A DNA stretch of 64,000 nucleotides, taken from NCBI GenBank assembly GCA_963780635.1, contig CAWACW010000016.1, positions 124,001-188,000 on the forward strand. Reading direction: 5' to 3'. The stretch is from DATEPR01 sp963780635. GTDB lineage: Bacteria; Actinomycetota; Actinomycetes; Mycobacteriales; Pseudonocardiaceae. Made by a program: the position numbers and the translations under genes. This document shows positions 53,941-63,608 of the stretch, piece by piece. The first letter of the stretch is position 1, and each line of letters opens with the position of its first letter. A model generated the notes under the pieces. It was not told where the DNA came from. It did not search any database and saw only the letters and a list, made by a program, of their open reading frames with translations.

Positions 53941-55600
53941 ATGCCGTCACCACGCGAACTGGCCGACGAGGTCGTCCGGCTCATGTGCGATCAGGATCCG
54001 ACCGTGGCGACGCTGCTCGGCCTGGACGGGGACCACGACCGGCTGCCGGACCTCACCGAGGCCACCGAGCAGGCGTTCCGCGTCAAGTACGTCGACCTGG
54101 CAGCCCGCGCGGCTGGCATCGACCCGGCATCGCTGTCGCGGGACGACGCGACCACCCGCGCCGTGGTGATCCAGCAGGCGGAGGTCCGCGTGCTGGACCT
54201 CGACGCGCGCATGGGCGAGTACTCCATCACCGACATCTTCGTCTCCCCGTCGGGCAAGCTGCTGCTGACGCTGCCGATGATCGCGCCGGCCACGGCGGAG
54301 CAGGCGCAGGCGTACCTGAGCCGGCTGGCCGGGATCCCGACGTACTTCGCGCAGGCCGCCGACCGGCACCGGCAGGGCGTCGCAGCGGGGCGGGTGCCGG
54401 TCGCGCACCTGGTCGAGGCCGCGATCAAGCACATCGACCGCTATCTGGCCGACCCGGACAACGACCCGCTCACCCGGCCCACGCCACCCGAGGGTGTGCT
54501 GCCCGATTTCGCGACGCGCCGGGACGAGTTGCTCGCCGACGTGGTGCGGCCCGCGTTCGGCACCTACCGGGACGTGCTGGCCGGGGAGATCCTGCGGCAC
54601 GGCAGGCCCGCCGACCGCCCGGGGCTGACGTGGCTGCCCGGCGGCGACGACATGTACGCGCTGCTGGTCCGCATGCACACCAGCACCGAGCGCACGCCGG
54701 AGGAACTGCACCAGACCGGTCTGGACGTGATCGACGGGCTGCGGGCCGAGTACAGCGAGCTGGGCGGCCGCGTGCTGGGTACGACCGACCTGCGGGAGGT
54801 GTTCCGCAGGCTGCGGTTCGACGAGGCGCTGCGCTGGCGGACCGCGGACGAGCTGCTGGACGCGGCCCGGCTGGCCATCGAGCGCGCGGAGGCGGCGGCG
54901 CCGGAGTGGTTCGGGCTGCTGCCCGACCAGAAGTGCCAGGTGCGGGCCGTCCCGAAGGGTGACGAGGACGGCGCGCCCGCCGCGTACTACATGGGCCCGT
55001 CGCTGGACGGGCAGCGGCCGGGGGTCTACTTCGCCAACACGGGCTCGGTGACCGAGCGGTTCCGCCACCAGGCCGAGGCCGTCGCGTTCCACGAGGCAGT
55101 GCCGGGGCACCACTTCCAGATCACCATCGCGCAGGGCATGGCCGAACTGCCGCTGCTACGCAGGCTGGCCGACGTGAACGCCTACTCCGAAGGCTGGGGC
55201 CTGTACTCGGAGCGGCTGGCCGACGAGATGGGCCTGTACTCCAGCGATCTGACCCGGTTGGGCATGCTGACCGCCGACTCGATGCGTGCGGGCCGGCTCG
55301 TCGTCGACACCGGACTGCACGCCAAGGGCTGGAGCCGCGAGCGGGCGGTCGCCTACCTGGCCGAGCACACCCCGATGGCGCAGGTGGAGATCGAGGCCGA
55401 GGTCGACCGCTACATCGCGTTCCCCGGCCAGGCGCTGTCGTACATGGTGGGGCGTCTGGAGATCCAGCGGATCAGGGCTGCCGCGCTGGCCCGATTGGGT
55501 GACCGCTTCGACATTCGCGGCTTCCACGACGTGGTCCTCGGGAACGGTCCGCTCCCGTTGTCCGTTCTCTCTGAGGTGGTGGACAACTGGGTGGAGGACC

Positions 55601-55614
<14 letters not shown>
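53941..55614 (+). CDS. DUF885-family putative metallopeptidase
   Basis: A 557-residue protein of the DUF885 family, thought to be zinc carboxypeptidase- or aminopeptidase-like. The metal-site motif FHEAVPGHHFQ (HExxxxHH-type, about residues 383-393) is intact. A downstream YSEGWGLYSERLADEMGLY supplies further ligands. No signal peptide is visible, so the enzyme is probably cytosolic. ATG 53941 has GGGAGG 13 nt upstream. The 3' end overlaps the P450 start by 14 nt, so both are likely co-expressed. The physiological substrate is unknown. Confidence 0.83.
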
Positions 55615-56800
<1,186 letters not shown>

Positions 56801-56840
56801 CTCCGGTAACACGCGACGGGCCACGGTGGACGATGAGGGC

Positions 56841-58421
56841 ATGACCGACTCTCACGTCCCCCGACCGGTCGCGCTGCGCGGTAGCGCGCGCACCCTGCTC
56901 ACCGACTCGACGGCGCCGCAGGTCGATCCGGCCGAGCAGGTCGAGTTCACCGCTGTCCTGCGCAGGCGGGCGGACCTGCCCGGTGCCTTCGTCGAGGGCC
57001 CGGACACGGTGGCACAGGCTGACTTCGCGGACCGCTTCGGTGCCGATCCCGATGACATCGCCGCTGTTCGCGCCGCTTTCGCGGCCGCCGGTGTCACGGT
57101 GACCGCCGAGCATCCCTCGTCCCGGCGGATCACCGCGACCGGGCCCGCATCGGAGGTGACCGCGCTGTTCGGCACGGATCTGCGGGTCGCCCGGACCACC
57201 GATCCGACCAGCGGCGCGGAGGTCGAGCACCGGTCGCGGTCCGGCGAACTGGAGGTACCCGCCGCGCTCGCCGGCGTGGTCGTCGCGGTGCTGGGCCTGG
57301 ACTCCCGGCCGCAGGTCCGGGCGCACATCCGGGCGCAGGCCGCCGCCGAACTCGGGTTCGACGTCCCGGACCTGGCTCAGGTCTACGGCTTTCCTGCCGG
57401 TGCGGACGGCACCGGGCAGGTGGCCGCGATCGTCGAGTTCGGCGGCGGCTTCGCCGAGTCCGACCTGGCCGCGTACTTCGCCGGACTGAACCTGACGCCA
57501 CCGACGATCACCGCGGTCGGTGTGGACGGCGGGCAGAACGTGGCCGGGCAGGACCCCGGCGGCGCGGACGGCGAGGTGTTGCTGGACATCGAGGTGCTCG
57601 GCGCGCTCGCTCCGAAGTCGACGATCATGGTCTACTTCGCACCGAACACCGATCAGGGCTTTGTGGACGCGGTGTCCACGGCCGTGCACGCGACCCCGAC
57701 GCCCGCTGTGGTGTCGATCAGCTGGGGCGCGGCGGAGGACCTGTGGACCGCGCAGACCCGCGCGGCACTCGATCAGGTGTTCGCGGACGCGGCAGCGCTC
57801 GGTGTCACGGTCTGCGCCGCGTCCGGTGACAACGGCAGCACCGACGCCGACGAAGACGGTGCCCAGCATGTCGACTACCCGGCGTCCAGCCAGTACGTGC
57901 TGGGCTGCGGCGGCACGAGCCTGACCGCGCCGAACGGCACCGCCACGGCGGAGACCGTGTGGAACAACGACAGCAGCGGCGCCGCGAGCGGCGGCGGGGT
58001 GAGCGACAAGGTCGCGCTGCCCGGCTACCAGGCGACGGCCGGTGTGCCCCAACGGGTCGGCGGCGGTACGGGCAGGGGCGTGCCGGATGTGGCCGCGAAC
58101 GCCGACCCGCAGACCGGCTACCGGGTGCGGGTGGACGGCAAGGACATCGTGCTCGGCGGCACCAGCGCCGCCGCACCATTGTGGTCGGCGCTGGTGTGCC
58201 TGCTGGTGCAGCGACTCGGCAAGCCGCTGGGCATGCCGCATCCCGCGCTGTACGCGGGTGTGACGGCGGGCACGGCGGCCACGGGCTTCCGCGACGTGAC
58301 CCAAGGGGACAACGGGGCCTACAAGGCCGGGCCGGGCTGGGACCCGTGCACCGGATTGGGCGTGCCGAACGGCACCGCGCTGCTCGGGGTGTTCCGCACC
58401 GCGCTGACCAGCGCGCCGTAG
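56841..58421 (+). CDS. Sedolisin-family (S53) serine peptidase, kumamolisin-like
   Basis: A protease with the Ser-Glu-Asp triad, active at low pH in known members. The 526-residue product begins with an activation domain (about residues 1-165; LRRRADLPGAF, DDIAAVRAAFAAAGVTV). The catalytic domain follows with GEVLLDIEVLG (Glu about 244, Asp about 248), SISWGAAED, CAASGDNGS, and GGTSAAAPLWSAL with Ser442. GWDPCTGLGVPNG near the end is the calcium site. No hydrophobic signal peptide precedes the pro-domain. ATG 56841 is preferred over in-frame upstream codons overlapping the P450 gene. Confidence 0.9.
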   Translation: MTDSHVPRPVALRGSARTLLTDSTAPQVDPAEQVEFTAVLRRRADLPGAFVEGPDTVAQADFADRFGADPDDIAAVRAAFAAAGVTVTAEHPSSRRITATGPASEVTALFGTDLRVARTTDPTSGAEVEHRSRSGELEVPAALAGVVVAVLGLDSRPQVRAHIRAQAAAELGFDVPDLAQVYGFPAGADGTGQVAAIVEFGGGFAESDLAAYFAGLNLTPPTITAVGVDGGQNVAGQDPGGADGEVLLDIEVLGALAPKSTIMVYFAPNTDQGFVDAVSTAVHATPTPAVVSISWGAAEDLWTAQTRAALDQVFADAAALGVTVCAASGDNGSTDADEDGAQHVDYPASSQYVLGCGGTSLTAPNGTATAETVWNNDSSGAASGGGVSDKVALPGYQATAGVPQRVGGGTGRGVPDVAANADPQTGYRVRVDGKDIVLGGTSAAAPLWSALVCLLVQRLGKPLGMPHPALYAGVTAGTAATGFRDVTQGDNGAYKAGPGWDPCTGLGVPNGTALLGVFRTALTSAP

Positions 58422-58424
58422 CCT
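58419..58424 (+). promoter_or_regulatory. -10-like TAGCCT before bioA
   Basis: TAGCCT ends 7 nt before the bioA GTG, directly after the sedolisin stop codon, suggesting a leaderless bioA transcript separate from the upstream genes. No BirA or BioQ operator is recognised. Confidence 0.35.
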
Positions 58425-58431
58425 CGGCGGG

Positions 58432-59700
58432 GTGAGTCCCGAGGAACTGTTGACGCTCGACCGAGCACACGTCTGGCACCCGTACGGCCCGATGCCGGGC
58501 ACGGGCGACCCCCTGGTGGTGGAGTCCGCGTCCGGCGTCCGGCTCCGGCTGGCCGACGGCCGGGAACTGGTGGACGGCATGTCGTCCTGGTGGGCGGCGA
58601 TCCACGGCTACCGGCACCCGGTGCTGGACGCGGCCGTGCGGGACCAGCTGGACCGGATGAGCCATGTGATGTTCGGCGGGCTCACCCACGAACCCGCGGT
58701 GCGGCTGGCCACCCGGCTGGTCGAGCTGACGCCCGAGCCGTTGCGGCACGTGTTCCTCGCCGACTCCGGCTCGGTCTCGGTCGAGGTCGCCGTCAAGATG
58801 TGCCTGCAGTACTGGCGGTCGGCCGGCGCGCCCGCGAAGCGCAGGCTGCTGACCTGGCGCGGCGGTTACCACGGCGACACGTTCCACCCGATGAGCGTGT
58901 GCGATCCGGACGGTGGGATGCACAGCCTGTGGCGCGGTGTACTGCCCGAGCAGGTGTTCGCGGACCTGCCGCCCGCCGGGTTCGAGCAGGCCTATGTGGA
59001 CCATCTGACGGAGTTGGTGGCCCGGCACGCGGGTGAGCTCGCCGCGATCGTGGTGGAACCGGTCGTGCAGGGCGCGGGCGGGATGCGCTTCCACGACGCG
59101 CGCTACCTGACCGTGCTGCGCGAGCTGGCCGACCGGCACGACGTGCTGCTCGTGTTCGACGAGATCGCCACCGGGTTCGGTAGGACCGGCGAGTTGTTCG
59201 CCGCCGACCACGCGGGCGTCAGCCCGGACGTGATGTGCGTCGGCAAGGCGCTGACCGGCGGCTACCTGAGCATGGCGGCCACGCTGTGCACGAGCCGGAT
59301 CGCGGCCGGCATCTCGCGTGGCGAGCTGCCGGTGCTCGCGCACGGGCCGACGTTCATGGGCAACCCGCTGTCCGCCGCGGTCGCGAACGCGTCCATCGAC
59401 CTGTTGCTGGCCCAGGACTGGCGGGCCGGGGTGGGCCGGATCGAAGCGGGCCTGCGCGCCGGGCTCGCCGCCGCGAGTGGGCTGCCCGGCGTGGTCGACG
59501 TGCGGGTCCTGGGTGCGATCGGTGTCGTGCAACTGGACCACGACGTGGACGTGCGGGCCGCCACCGACGCGGCCGTCGGCCAGGGCGCGTGGCTGCGGCC
59601 GTTCCGCGACCTGATCTACACGATGCCGCCCTACGTCTGCACCGACGGTGACGTGGCCACGATCTGCGAGGCGGTAGTCGCGGCCGCCCGGAAGGGATGA
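58432..59700 (+). CDS. bioA: Adenosylmethionine--8-amino-7-oxononanoate transaminase
   Basis: A PLP enzyme that converts KAPA to DAPA in biotin synthesis, with SAM as amino donor. The 422-residue product has DRAHVWHPYGPMPG, GMSSWWAAIHGYRHP (BioA-specific), MSHVMFGGLTHEPA, FDEIATGFGRTGELFA and the PLP lysine in CVGKALTGGYLSMAATL (about residue 271). GTG 58432 is supported by a -10 just upstream. bioD follows after a 77-bp repeat array; bioF, which often lies between them, is not here. Confidence 0.94.
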   Translation: MSPEELLTLDRAHVWHPYGPMPGTGDPLVVESASGVRLRLADGRELVDGMSSWWAAIHGYRHPVLDAAVRDQLDRMSHVMFGGLTHEPAVRLATRLVELTPEPLRHVFLADSGSVSVEVAVKMCLQYWRSAGAPAKRRLLTWRGGYHGDTFHPMSVCDPDGGMHSLWRGVLPEQVFADLPPAGFEQAYVDHLTELVARHAGELAAIVVEPVVQGAGGMRFHDARYLTVLRELADRHDVLLVFDEIATGFGRTGELFAADHAGVSPDVMCVGKALTGGYLSMAATLCTSRIAAGISRGELPVLAHGPTFMGNPLSAAVANASIDLLLAQDWRAGVGRIEAGLRAGLAAASGLPGVVDVRVLGAIGVVQLDHDVDVRAATDAAVGQGAWLRPFRDLIYTMPPYVCTDGDVATICEAVVAAARKG

Positions 59701-59715
59701 GTCCGGCGGCCGTAA

Positions 59716-60265
59716 ATTGGCGGTCCGTGAGCGAGCTTGCGAGCGAACCAAAGGGCACTGTGCGTTCGCGAATGCGGCTGCCGAGCGCTGGCGAGGTGGT
59801 CGTGTGAGCGTGCTTGCGAGCGAACCGACGGGCACTGTGCGTTGGCGAATGTGGTTGCTGAGGGCCGGTGAGGTGGTCGTGTGGGCGGGCTTGTGAGTGA
59901 ACCGATGGGCGCTGTGTGTTGGCGAATGTGGTTGCTGAGGGCCGGTGAGGTGGTCGTGTGGGCGGGCTTGTGAGTGAACCGATGGGCGCTGTGTGTTGGC
60001 GAATGTGGTTGCTGAGGGCCGGTGAGGTGGTCGTGTGGGCGGGCTTGTGAGTGAACCGATGGGCGCTGTGTGTTGGCGAATGTGGTTGCTGAGGGCCGGT
60101 GAGGTGGTCGTGTGGGCGGGCTTGTGAGTGAACCGATGGGCACTGTGCGTTGGCGAATGCGGCTGCCGAGCGCTGGCGAGGTGGTCGTGTGAGCGGGCTT
60201 GTGAGTGAACCGATGGGCGCTGTGCGTTGGCGAATGTGGTTGCTGAGGGCCGGTGAGGTGGTCGC
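59716..60265 (+). repeat. Array 4: seven 77-bp tandem units between bioA and bioD
   Basis: GAGGTGGTCGTGTG or its variant occurs at 59793, 59870, 59947, 60024, 60101, 60178 and 60255, exactly 77 bp apart, with the first unit starting near 59716. Middle units are virtually identical; end units carry the variants GAGCGAGCTTGCGAGCG and AATGCGGCTGCCGAGCG. The last unit runs into the bioD start, and the earlier units contain a look-alike of that start (GGTCGTGTGAGCG). Long minus-strand frames here just translate the repeat. Confidence 0.95.
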
Positions 60266-60982
60266 GTGAGCGTTCTGGTGGTCACCGGCACTGGTACGGA
60301 CGTGGGGAAGACCGTGGTCACCGCGGCCGTCGCCGCGCTGGCCGCCGCCCGCGACCGGCGGGTCGCCGTGCTCAAACCGGCCCAGACCGGGGTGACCGCG
60401 ACCGGGCCGGGCGATCTGGCCGAGGTCAGCAGGCTCGCCGGTGCGGTGACTACCCGGGAACTGCGTCGCTACCCCGACCCGCTGTCCCCCGAGGCCGCGG
60501 CGCGCCGCAGTGGTGTGCCGCCGGTCACGCCCGCGGAGGCCGCCACGGCAGCCGGTGAGCTGGCGGCCGACCACGATCTGGTGCTCGTCGAGGGTGCGGG
60601 CGGGCTGCTGGTCAGGTTCGACTCCGACGGCGGCACGCTGGCCGACGTGGCGTGGGCACTGGGGGCACCTGTGCTGCTCGTCGCGCACGCGGGCCTGGGC
60701 ACCCTGAACACCACGGCGCTCACCGCGGAAGCATTGGTGCGCAGGGGACTCGAGTGCATCGGCGTGGTCGTCGGCCGGTGGCCCGCCGAGCCCGATCTGG
60801 CCACCCGGTCCAACCTGACGGACCTGCCGGTGGCGGCGGGTGCCCCGCTGCTGGGCGTGCTGCCCGACGGCATCGCGGGTCTGCCGCGGGATGAGTTCCT
60901 GGCCGTGGCGCGTGAGTCGCTGTCGCCGTGGCTGGATGGTGACTTCGATTCGGACGTGTTCACCGCGAGCCACACCGCATGA
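60266..60982 (+). CDS. bioD: Dethiobiotin synthetase
   Basis: Closes the ureido ring of DAPA to give dethiobiotin, using CO2 and ATP. The 238-residue product starts VSVLVVTGTGTDVGKTVVT, with the P-loop at residues 8-16. LKPAQTGV, VLVEGAGGLLVRFDSDG (about residues 108-124) and VVAHAGLGTLNTT-like sequence (LLVAHAGLGTLNTTAL) are family motifs. GTG 60266 lies inside the last unit of array 4, so its ribosome-binding region is part of the repeat. Confidence 0.93.
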   Translation: MSVLVVTGTGTDVGKTVVTAAVAALAAARDRRVAVLKPAQTGVTATGPGDLAEVSRLAGAVTTRELRRYPDPLSPEAAARRSGVPPVTPAEAATAAGELAADHDLVLVEGAGGLLVRFDSDGGTLADVAWALGAPVLLVAHAGLGTLNTTALTAEALVRRGLECIGVVVGRWPAEPDLATRSNLTDLPVAAGAPLLGVLPDGIAGLPRDEFLAVARESLSPWLDGDFDSDVFTASHTA

Positions 60983-61022
60983 GAAGGTGGCGAGAGCCGT
61001 AACGACTGGTGAGGAGATGTTC

Positions 61023-62024
61023 GTGACCGCTGACGTGCTCGCCGAGGCGAGGGAGCAGGTGCTGGCCGACGGTGTCGGGCTGACGGAGAAGCAGGTGCTC
61101 CAGGTGCTCGAACTGGCCGATGATCGGCTACCCGAACTGCTCGGCCTTGCGCACGAGGTGCGGGAGCGCTGGTGCGGTCCCGAGGTCGAGGTCGAGGGCA
61201 TCGTCAGCGTGAAGACGGGTGGCTGCCCCGAGGACTGCCACTTCTGCTCCCAGTCCGGCCGGTTCCCGACCCCGGTCCGATCGGCCTGGTTGGACATTCC
61301 CGGCCTGGTCGAGGCCGCCAGGCAGACGGCGGCCACCGGTGCCACCGAGTTCTGCATCGTGGCCGCGGTACGCGGGCCTGACGCGCGGCTGCTCGCCCAG
61401 GTGCGCGAGGGCATCGCGGCGATCCGGGCAGCCGGCCTGGACATCAACATCGCGTGCTCGCTGGGCATGCTCACCCAGGCCCAGGTGGACGAACTCGTCG
61501 CCATGGGCGTGCACCGCTACAACCACAACCTGGAGACCGCGCGCTCGCACTTCCCGAACGTCGTCACGTCGCACTCGTGGGAGGAGCGCTGGGACACGCT
61601 GCGGATGGTGCGTGACGCCGGCATGGAGGTGTGCTGCGGCGGCATCATCGGCATGGGTGAGACGCTCGCGCAGCGGGCCGAGTTCGCTGCCCAGCTGGCC
61701 GAACTGGAGCCGGACGAGGTGCCGATGAACTTCCTCATCCCCAACCCCGGCACGCCGTACGAGAACTACCCGGTCGTCGAGGGCACGGACGCGTTGCGCA
61801 CGGTCGGCGCGTACCGCCTGGCCATGCCGCGCACGATCCTGCGGTTCGCAGGCGGCCGCGAGCTGACCCTGGGCGATCTGGGGGCCGAGCGGGGCATGTT
61901 GGGCGGTATCAACGCGATCATCGTCGGCAACTACCTGACCAACCTGGGCAGGCCCGCCCAGCAGGACCTGGACATGCTGGACGAGCTGAAGATGCCGATC
62001 AAGGCGCTGAGCGAGACGTTGTGA
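61023..62024 (+). CDS. bioB: Biotin synthase
   Basis: A radical-SAM enzyme that inserts sulfur into dethiobiotin. The 333-residue product has VKTGGCPEDCHFCSQSGRF with the cluster cysteines C68, C72 and C75, then YNHNLETARSHFPNVVTSH, GIIGMGET and FLIPNPGTP. GTG 61023 is chosen over ATG 61017 because GAGGAG (61011-61016) would abut the ATG but is well spaced for the GTG. The N-terminal 30 residues before the core are typical of mycobacterial-type BioB. It overlaps bsaP by GTGA. Confidence 0.94.
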   Translation: MTADVLAEAREQVLADGVGLTEKQVLQVLELADDRLPELLGLAHEVRERWCGPEVEVEGIVSVKTGGCPEDCHFCSQSGRFPTPVRSAWLDIPGLVEAARQTAATGATEFCIVAAVRGPDARLLAQVREGIAAIRAAGLDINIACSLGMLTQAQVDELVAMGVHRYNHNLETARSHFPNVVTSHSWEERWDTLRMVRDAGMEVCCGGIIGMGETLAQRAEFAAQLAELEPDEVPMNFLIPNPGTPYENYPVVEGTDALRTVGAYRLAMPRTILRFAGGRELTLGDLGAERGMLGGINAIIVGNYLTNLGRPAQQDLDMLDELKMPIKALSETL

Positions 62025-62209
62025 CGACCTACTGCGCGTGGTGCGGCCGGGCAGAGGACCCCGCGGGCCACGAGAAGTGCCGCACCCGGCTGGCCACGCT
62101 GGACCCGCCGCGGTTCTGCGTGCAGTGCGCGCGGCGGATGGTGGTCCAGGTCACGCCGGCCAGCTGGGTGGCCACCTGCAGCAGGCATGGCCAGCTCACT
62201 GCCAACTGA
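62021..62209 (+). CDS. bsaP: Biotin synthase auxiliary protein (BsaP-like)
   Basis: A 62-residue protein with six cysteines (C5, C8, C20, C33, C36, C53) in CxxC-type pairs, as expected for binding an iron-sulfur cluster or zinc. It overlaps bioB by GTGA and precedes DUF2567, the same order as the mycobacterial Rv1589-Rv1590-Rv1591 region, where the Rv1590-type protein has recently been described as an auxiliary factor needed by BioB. The sequence similarity and coupling make the same role here likely. It is small enough to be missed by automatic annotation. Confidence 0.8.
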   Translation: MTTYCAWCGRAEDPAGHEKCRTRLATLDPPRFCVQCARRMVVQVTPASWVATCSRHGQLTAN

Positions 62210-62268
62210 CCGGTTCGGGATCACCCTGGGTAGGGTTGCGGCCACCACCAGGGCGCAGGAGGAGTGAC

Positions 62269-62865
62269 GTGTCAGATCAGCCGATCGGGCGGCCGACGCC
62301 CGAGGACTGGGCACACGCGGTCGGTGCGTCGGCTGTGCTCCCAGCCTCGAAGCCGGGTGTCGTCGTCAAGGCCGATCTGCTGCCCGCGGTCAGTGTCGCC
62401 GCCACGGCGGCGCTGGTCGGCCTGCCGCTGGCCTGGATCTGGTCGCGGATCGCGCCCGCCATCCCCGGCGGGCTCGGCGCGTCCGGCCAGCCGGTGCCGC
62501 TGCCATCGCCCTACGGGTACCACCGGTTCGACGATCTGGCGATCTTCATGCTGCTCGGTCTCGCGGCCGGAATCGCCACCGGTGTGGCGATGTGGATGCT
62601 GCGGGAGCGGCGCGGCCCGGTGGTGTTGCTGGCGGGCGCGCTCGGCGCGTTCGTCGCCGCCTGGCTGGCCATGCACATCGGGATGTCGTTCGCCGCGGGC
62701 CACTACGCCCTGACCACCGCGCCCAAGCCGGGCCAGGTGTTCAACATCGCACCGCGGCTGGAAACCAGCCTGGGCCTGATCGCGCAGCCCTTCGCCACCG
62801 CTTTGGCGTACGGGTTGCTCGCTGCCTGGAACAGCAGGGCCGATCTGAGCAGGCGGATGGGCTAG
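62269..62865 (+). CDS. DUF2567 membrane protein
   Basis: A 198-residue protein with four hydrophobic segments (about residues 38-60, 88-105, 115-140, 165-185) and a hydrophilic N-terminus. Together with its place after bioB-bsaP it matches the DUF2567 (Rv1591-like) family. GTG 62269 follows AGGAGGAG; a -10-like TAGGGT lies at 62231-62236, so it may also have its own promoter. Function unknown; a link to biotin metabolism is only positional. Confidence 0.78.
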   Translation: MSDQPIGRPTPEDWAHAVGASAVLPASKPGVVVKADLLPAVSVAATAALVGLPLAWIWSRIAPAIPGGLGASGQPVPLPSPYGYHRFDDLAIFMLLGLAAGIATGVAMWMLRERRGPVVLLAGALGAFVAAWLAMHIGMSFAAGHYALTTAPKPGQVFNIAPRLETSLGLIAQPFATALAYGLLAAWNSRADLSRRMG

Positions 62866-62868
62866 TGG

Positions 62869-62913
62869 TGTCCGGTAACCATGCCGGAATCACCCGGTGA
62901 GGGTTACCGGACA
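62869..62913. terminator. Bidirectional hairpin between DUF2567 and LON-domain genes
   Basis: TGTCCGGTAACC (62869-62880) and its exact complement (62902-62913) flank a 21-nt loop that itself has a CCGG/CCGG pair. It begins 4 bp after one stop and ends 6 bp before the other, between convergent genes. Confidence 0.75.
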
Positions 62914-62918
62914 GGCCA

Positions 62919-63599
62919 TTAGTTCAGGCTGGCCTGCTGGTCCAGATCGGCGAGCTGCATCGGCACGGCGTGCAGGTTGTGCAGGATCGCCGCTTCCACG
63001 TTGACCATCTGCCGGGCCATGCCCAGCCGGTGCGCCGGGCAGGTCTCCTCAAGCAATCGCTGCCGGTCCGCGGAGTCCAGCAGGCAGTCCGAGGCCACCA
63101 CGTGGGCCAGGACGGCCGGATCGGTGTCGGCGGGCGGTTCCGTCCAGTCGTCGTGCAGCCAGGCTGAGCTGCAGTAGCGGCGGTGCGCCGTGCGGACGGA
63201 CTTGTCCAGCATCGGCACCAGCGCTGCGAGCCGGTCCTCGGGAGCGCTGTCGGGCAGCCAATCCACGACGCCGAGCAGGTAGGGCGCGCTCGTCGAGTCG
63301 ATGGACAGCAGCCGGAACCGGCGATCGCCCGTGGTGACGATGTCGAACCGGCCGTCGGGCAGCTGCTCGGCCTCGCGCAGCAGCGCCGAGCAACCGATTT
63401 CGCGGACCTGGTCGCGCCGCTCGACGTCCATGCCTGAGCCCGGCTTCTTCGCGACGATGCCGAAACAGCGACCCGGCAGCTTGTCGGTGAGCAGGTCCAC
63501 CGTCAGCTGGCGGTAGCGGGGCTCGAAGATGTGCAGTGGCAAGGACGTCCCCGGCAACAGCACAGCGGCGAGCGGGAACAGCGGGATCGTCTCGGCCAC
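62919..63599 (-). CDS. LON substrate-binding-domain protein
   Basis: A 226-residue cytosolic protein with the N-terminal domain of Lon protease alone, without ATPase or protease parts. Seen are IPLFPLAAVLLPGTSLPLHIFEPRYRQL (in part), GCSALLREAEQLPDGRFDIVTTG-like sequence and an all-helical C-terminal half. Such stand-alone proteins are widespread; their role is not established. In mycobacteria a homologue (Rv1592c region) lies at this place near the nad genes. It starts 9 bp after the NrtR-like gene and is probably co-transcribed with it. Confidence 0.8.
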   Translation of the reverse strand: MAETIPLFPLAAVLLPGTSLPLHIFEPRYRQLTVDLLTDKLPGRCFGIVAKKPGSGMDVERRDQVREIGCSALLREAEQLPDGRFDIVTTGDRRFRLLSIDSTSAPYLLGVVDWLPDSAPEDRLAALVPMLDKSVRTAHRRYCSSAWLHDDWTEPPADTDPAVLAHVVASDCLLDSADRQRLLEETCPAHRLGMARQMVNVEAAILHNLHAVPMQLADLDQQASLN

Positions 63600-63608
63600 C
63601 CCGCCACG

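Noticed and set aside
59716..60265. CRISPR or protein-coding repeat on the minus strand (HSAHRFTHKPA-like peptides)
   Set aside because: Units abut without spacers, and all frames are open because of base composition. The peptide only mirrors the DNA repeat and has no start signal.
59354..61504. 716-codon minus-strand ORF spanning bioA end, array 4, bioD and bioB start
   Set aside because: It crosses three genes with clear motifs on the + strand and has only compositional bias.
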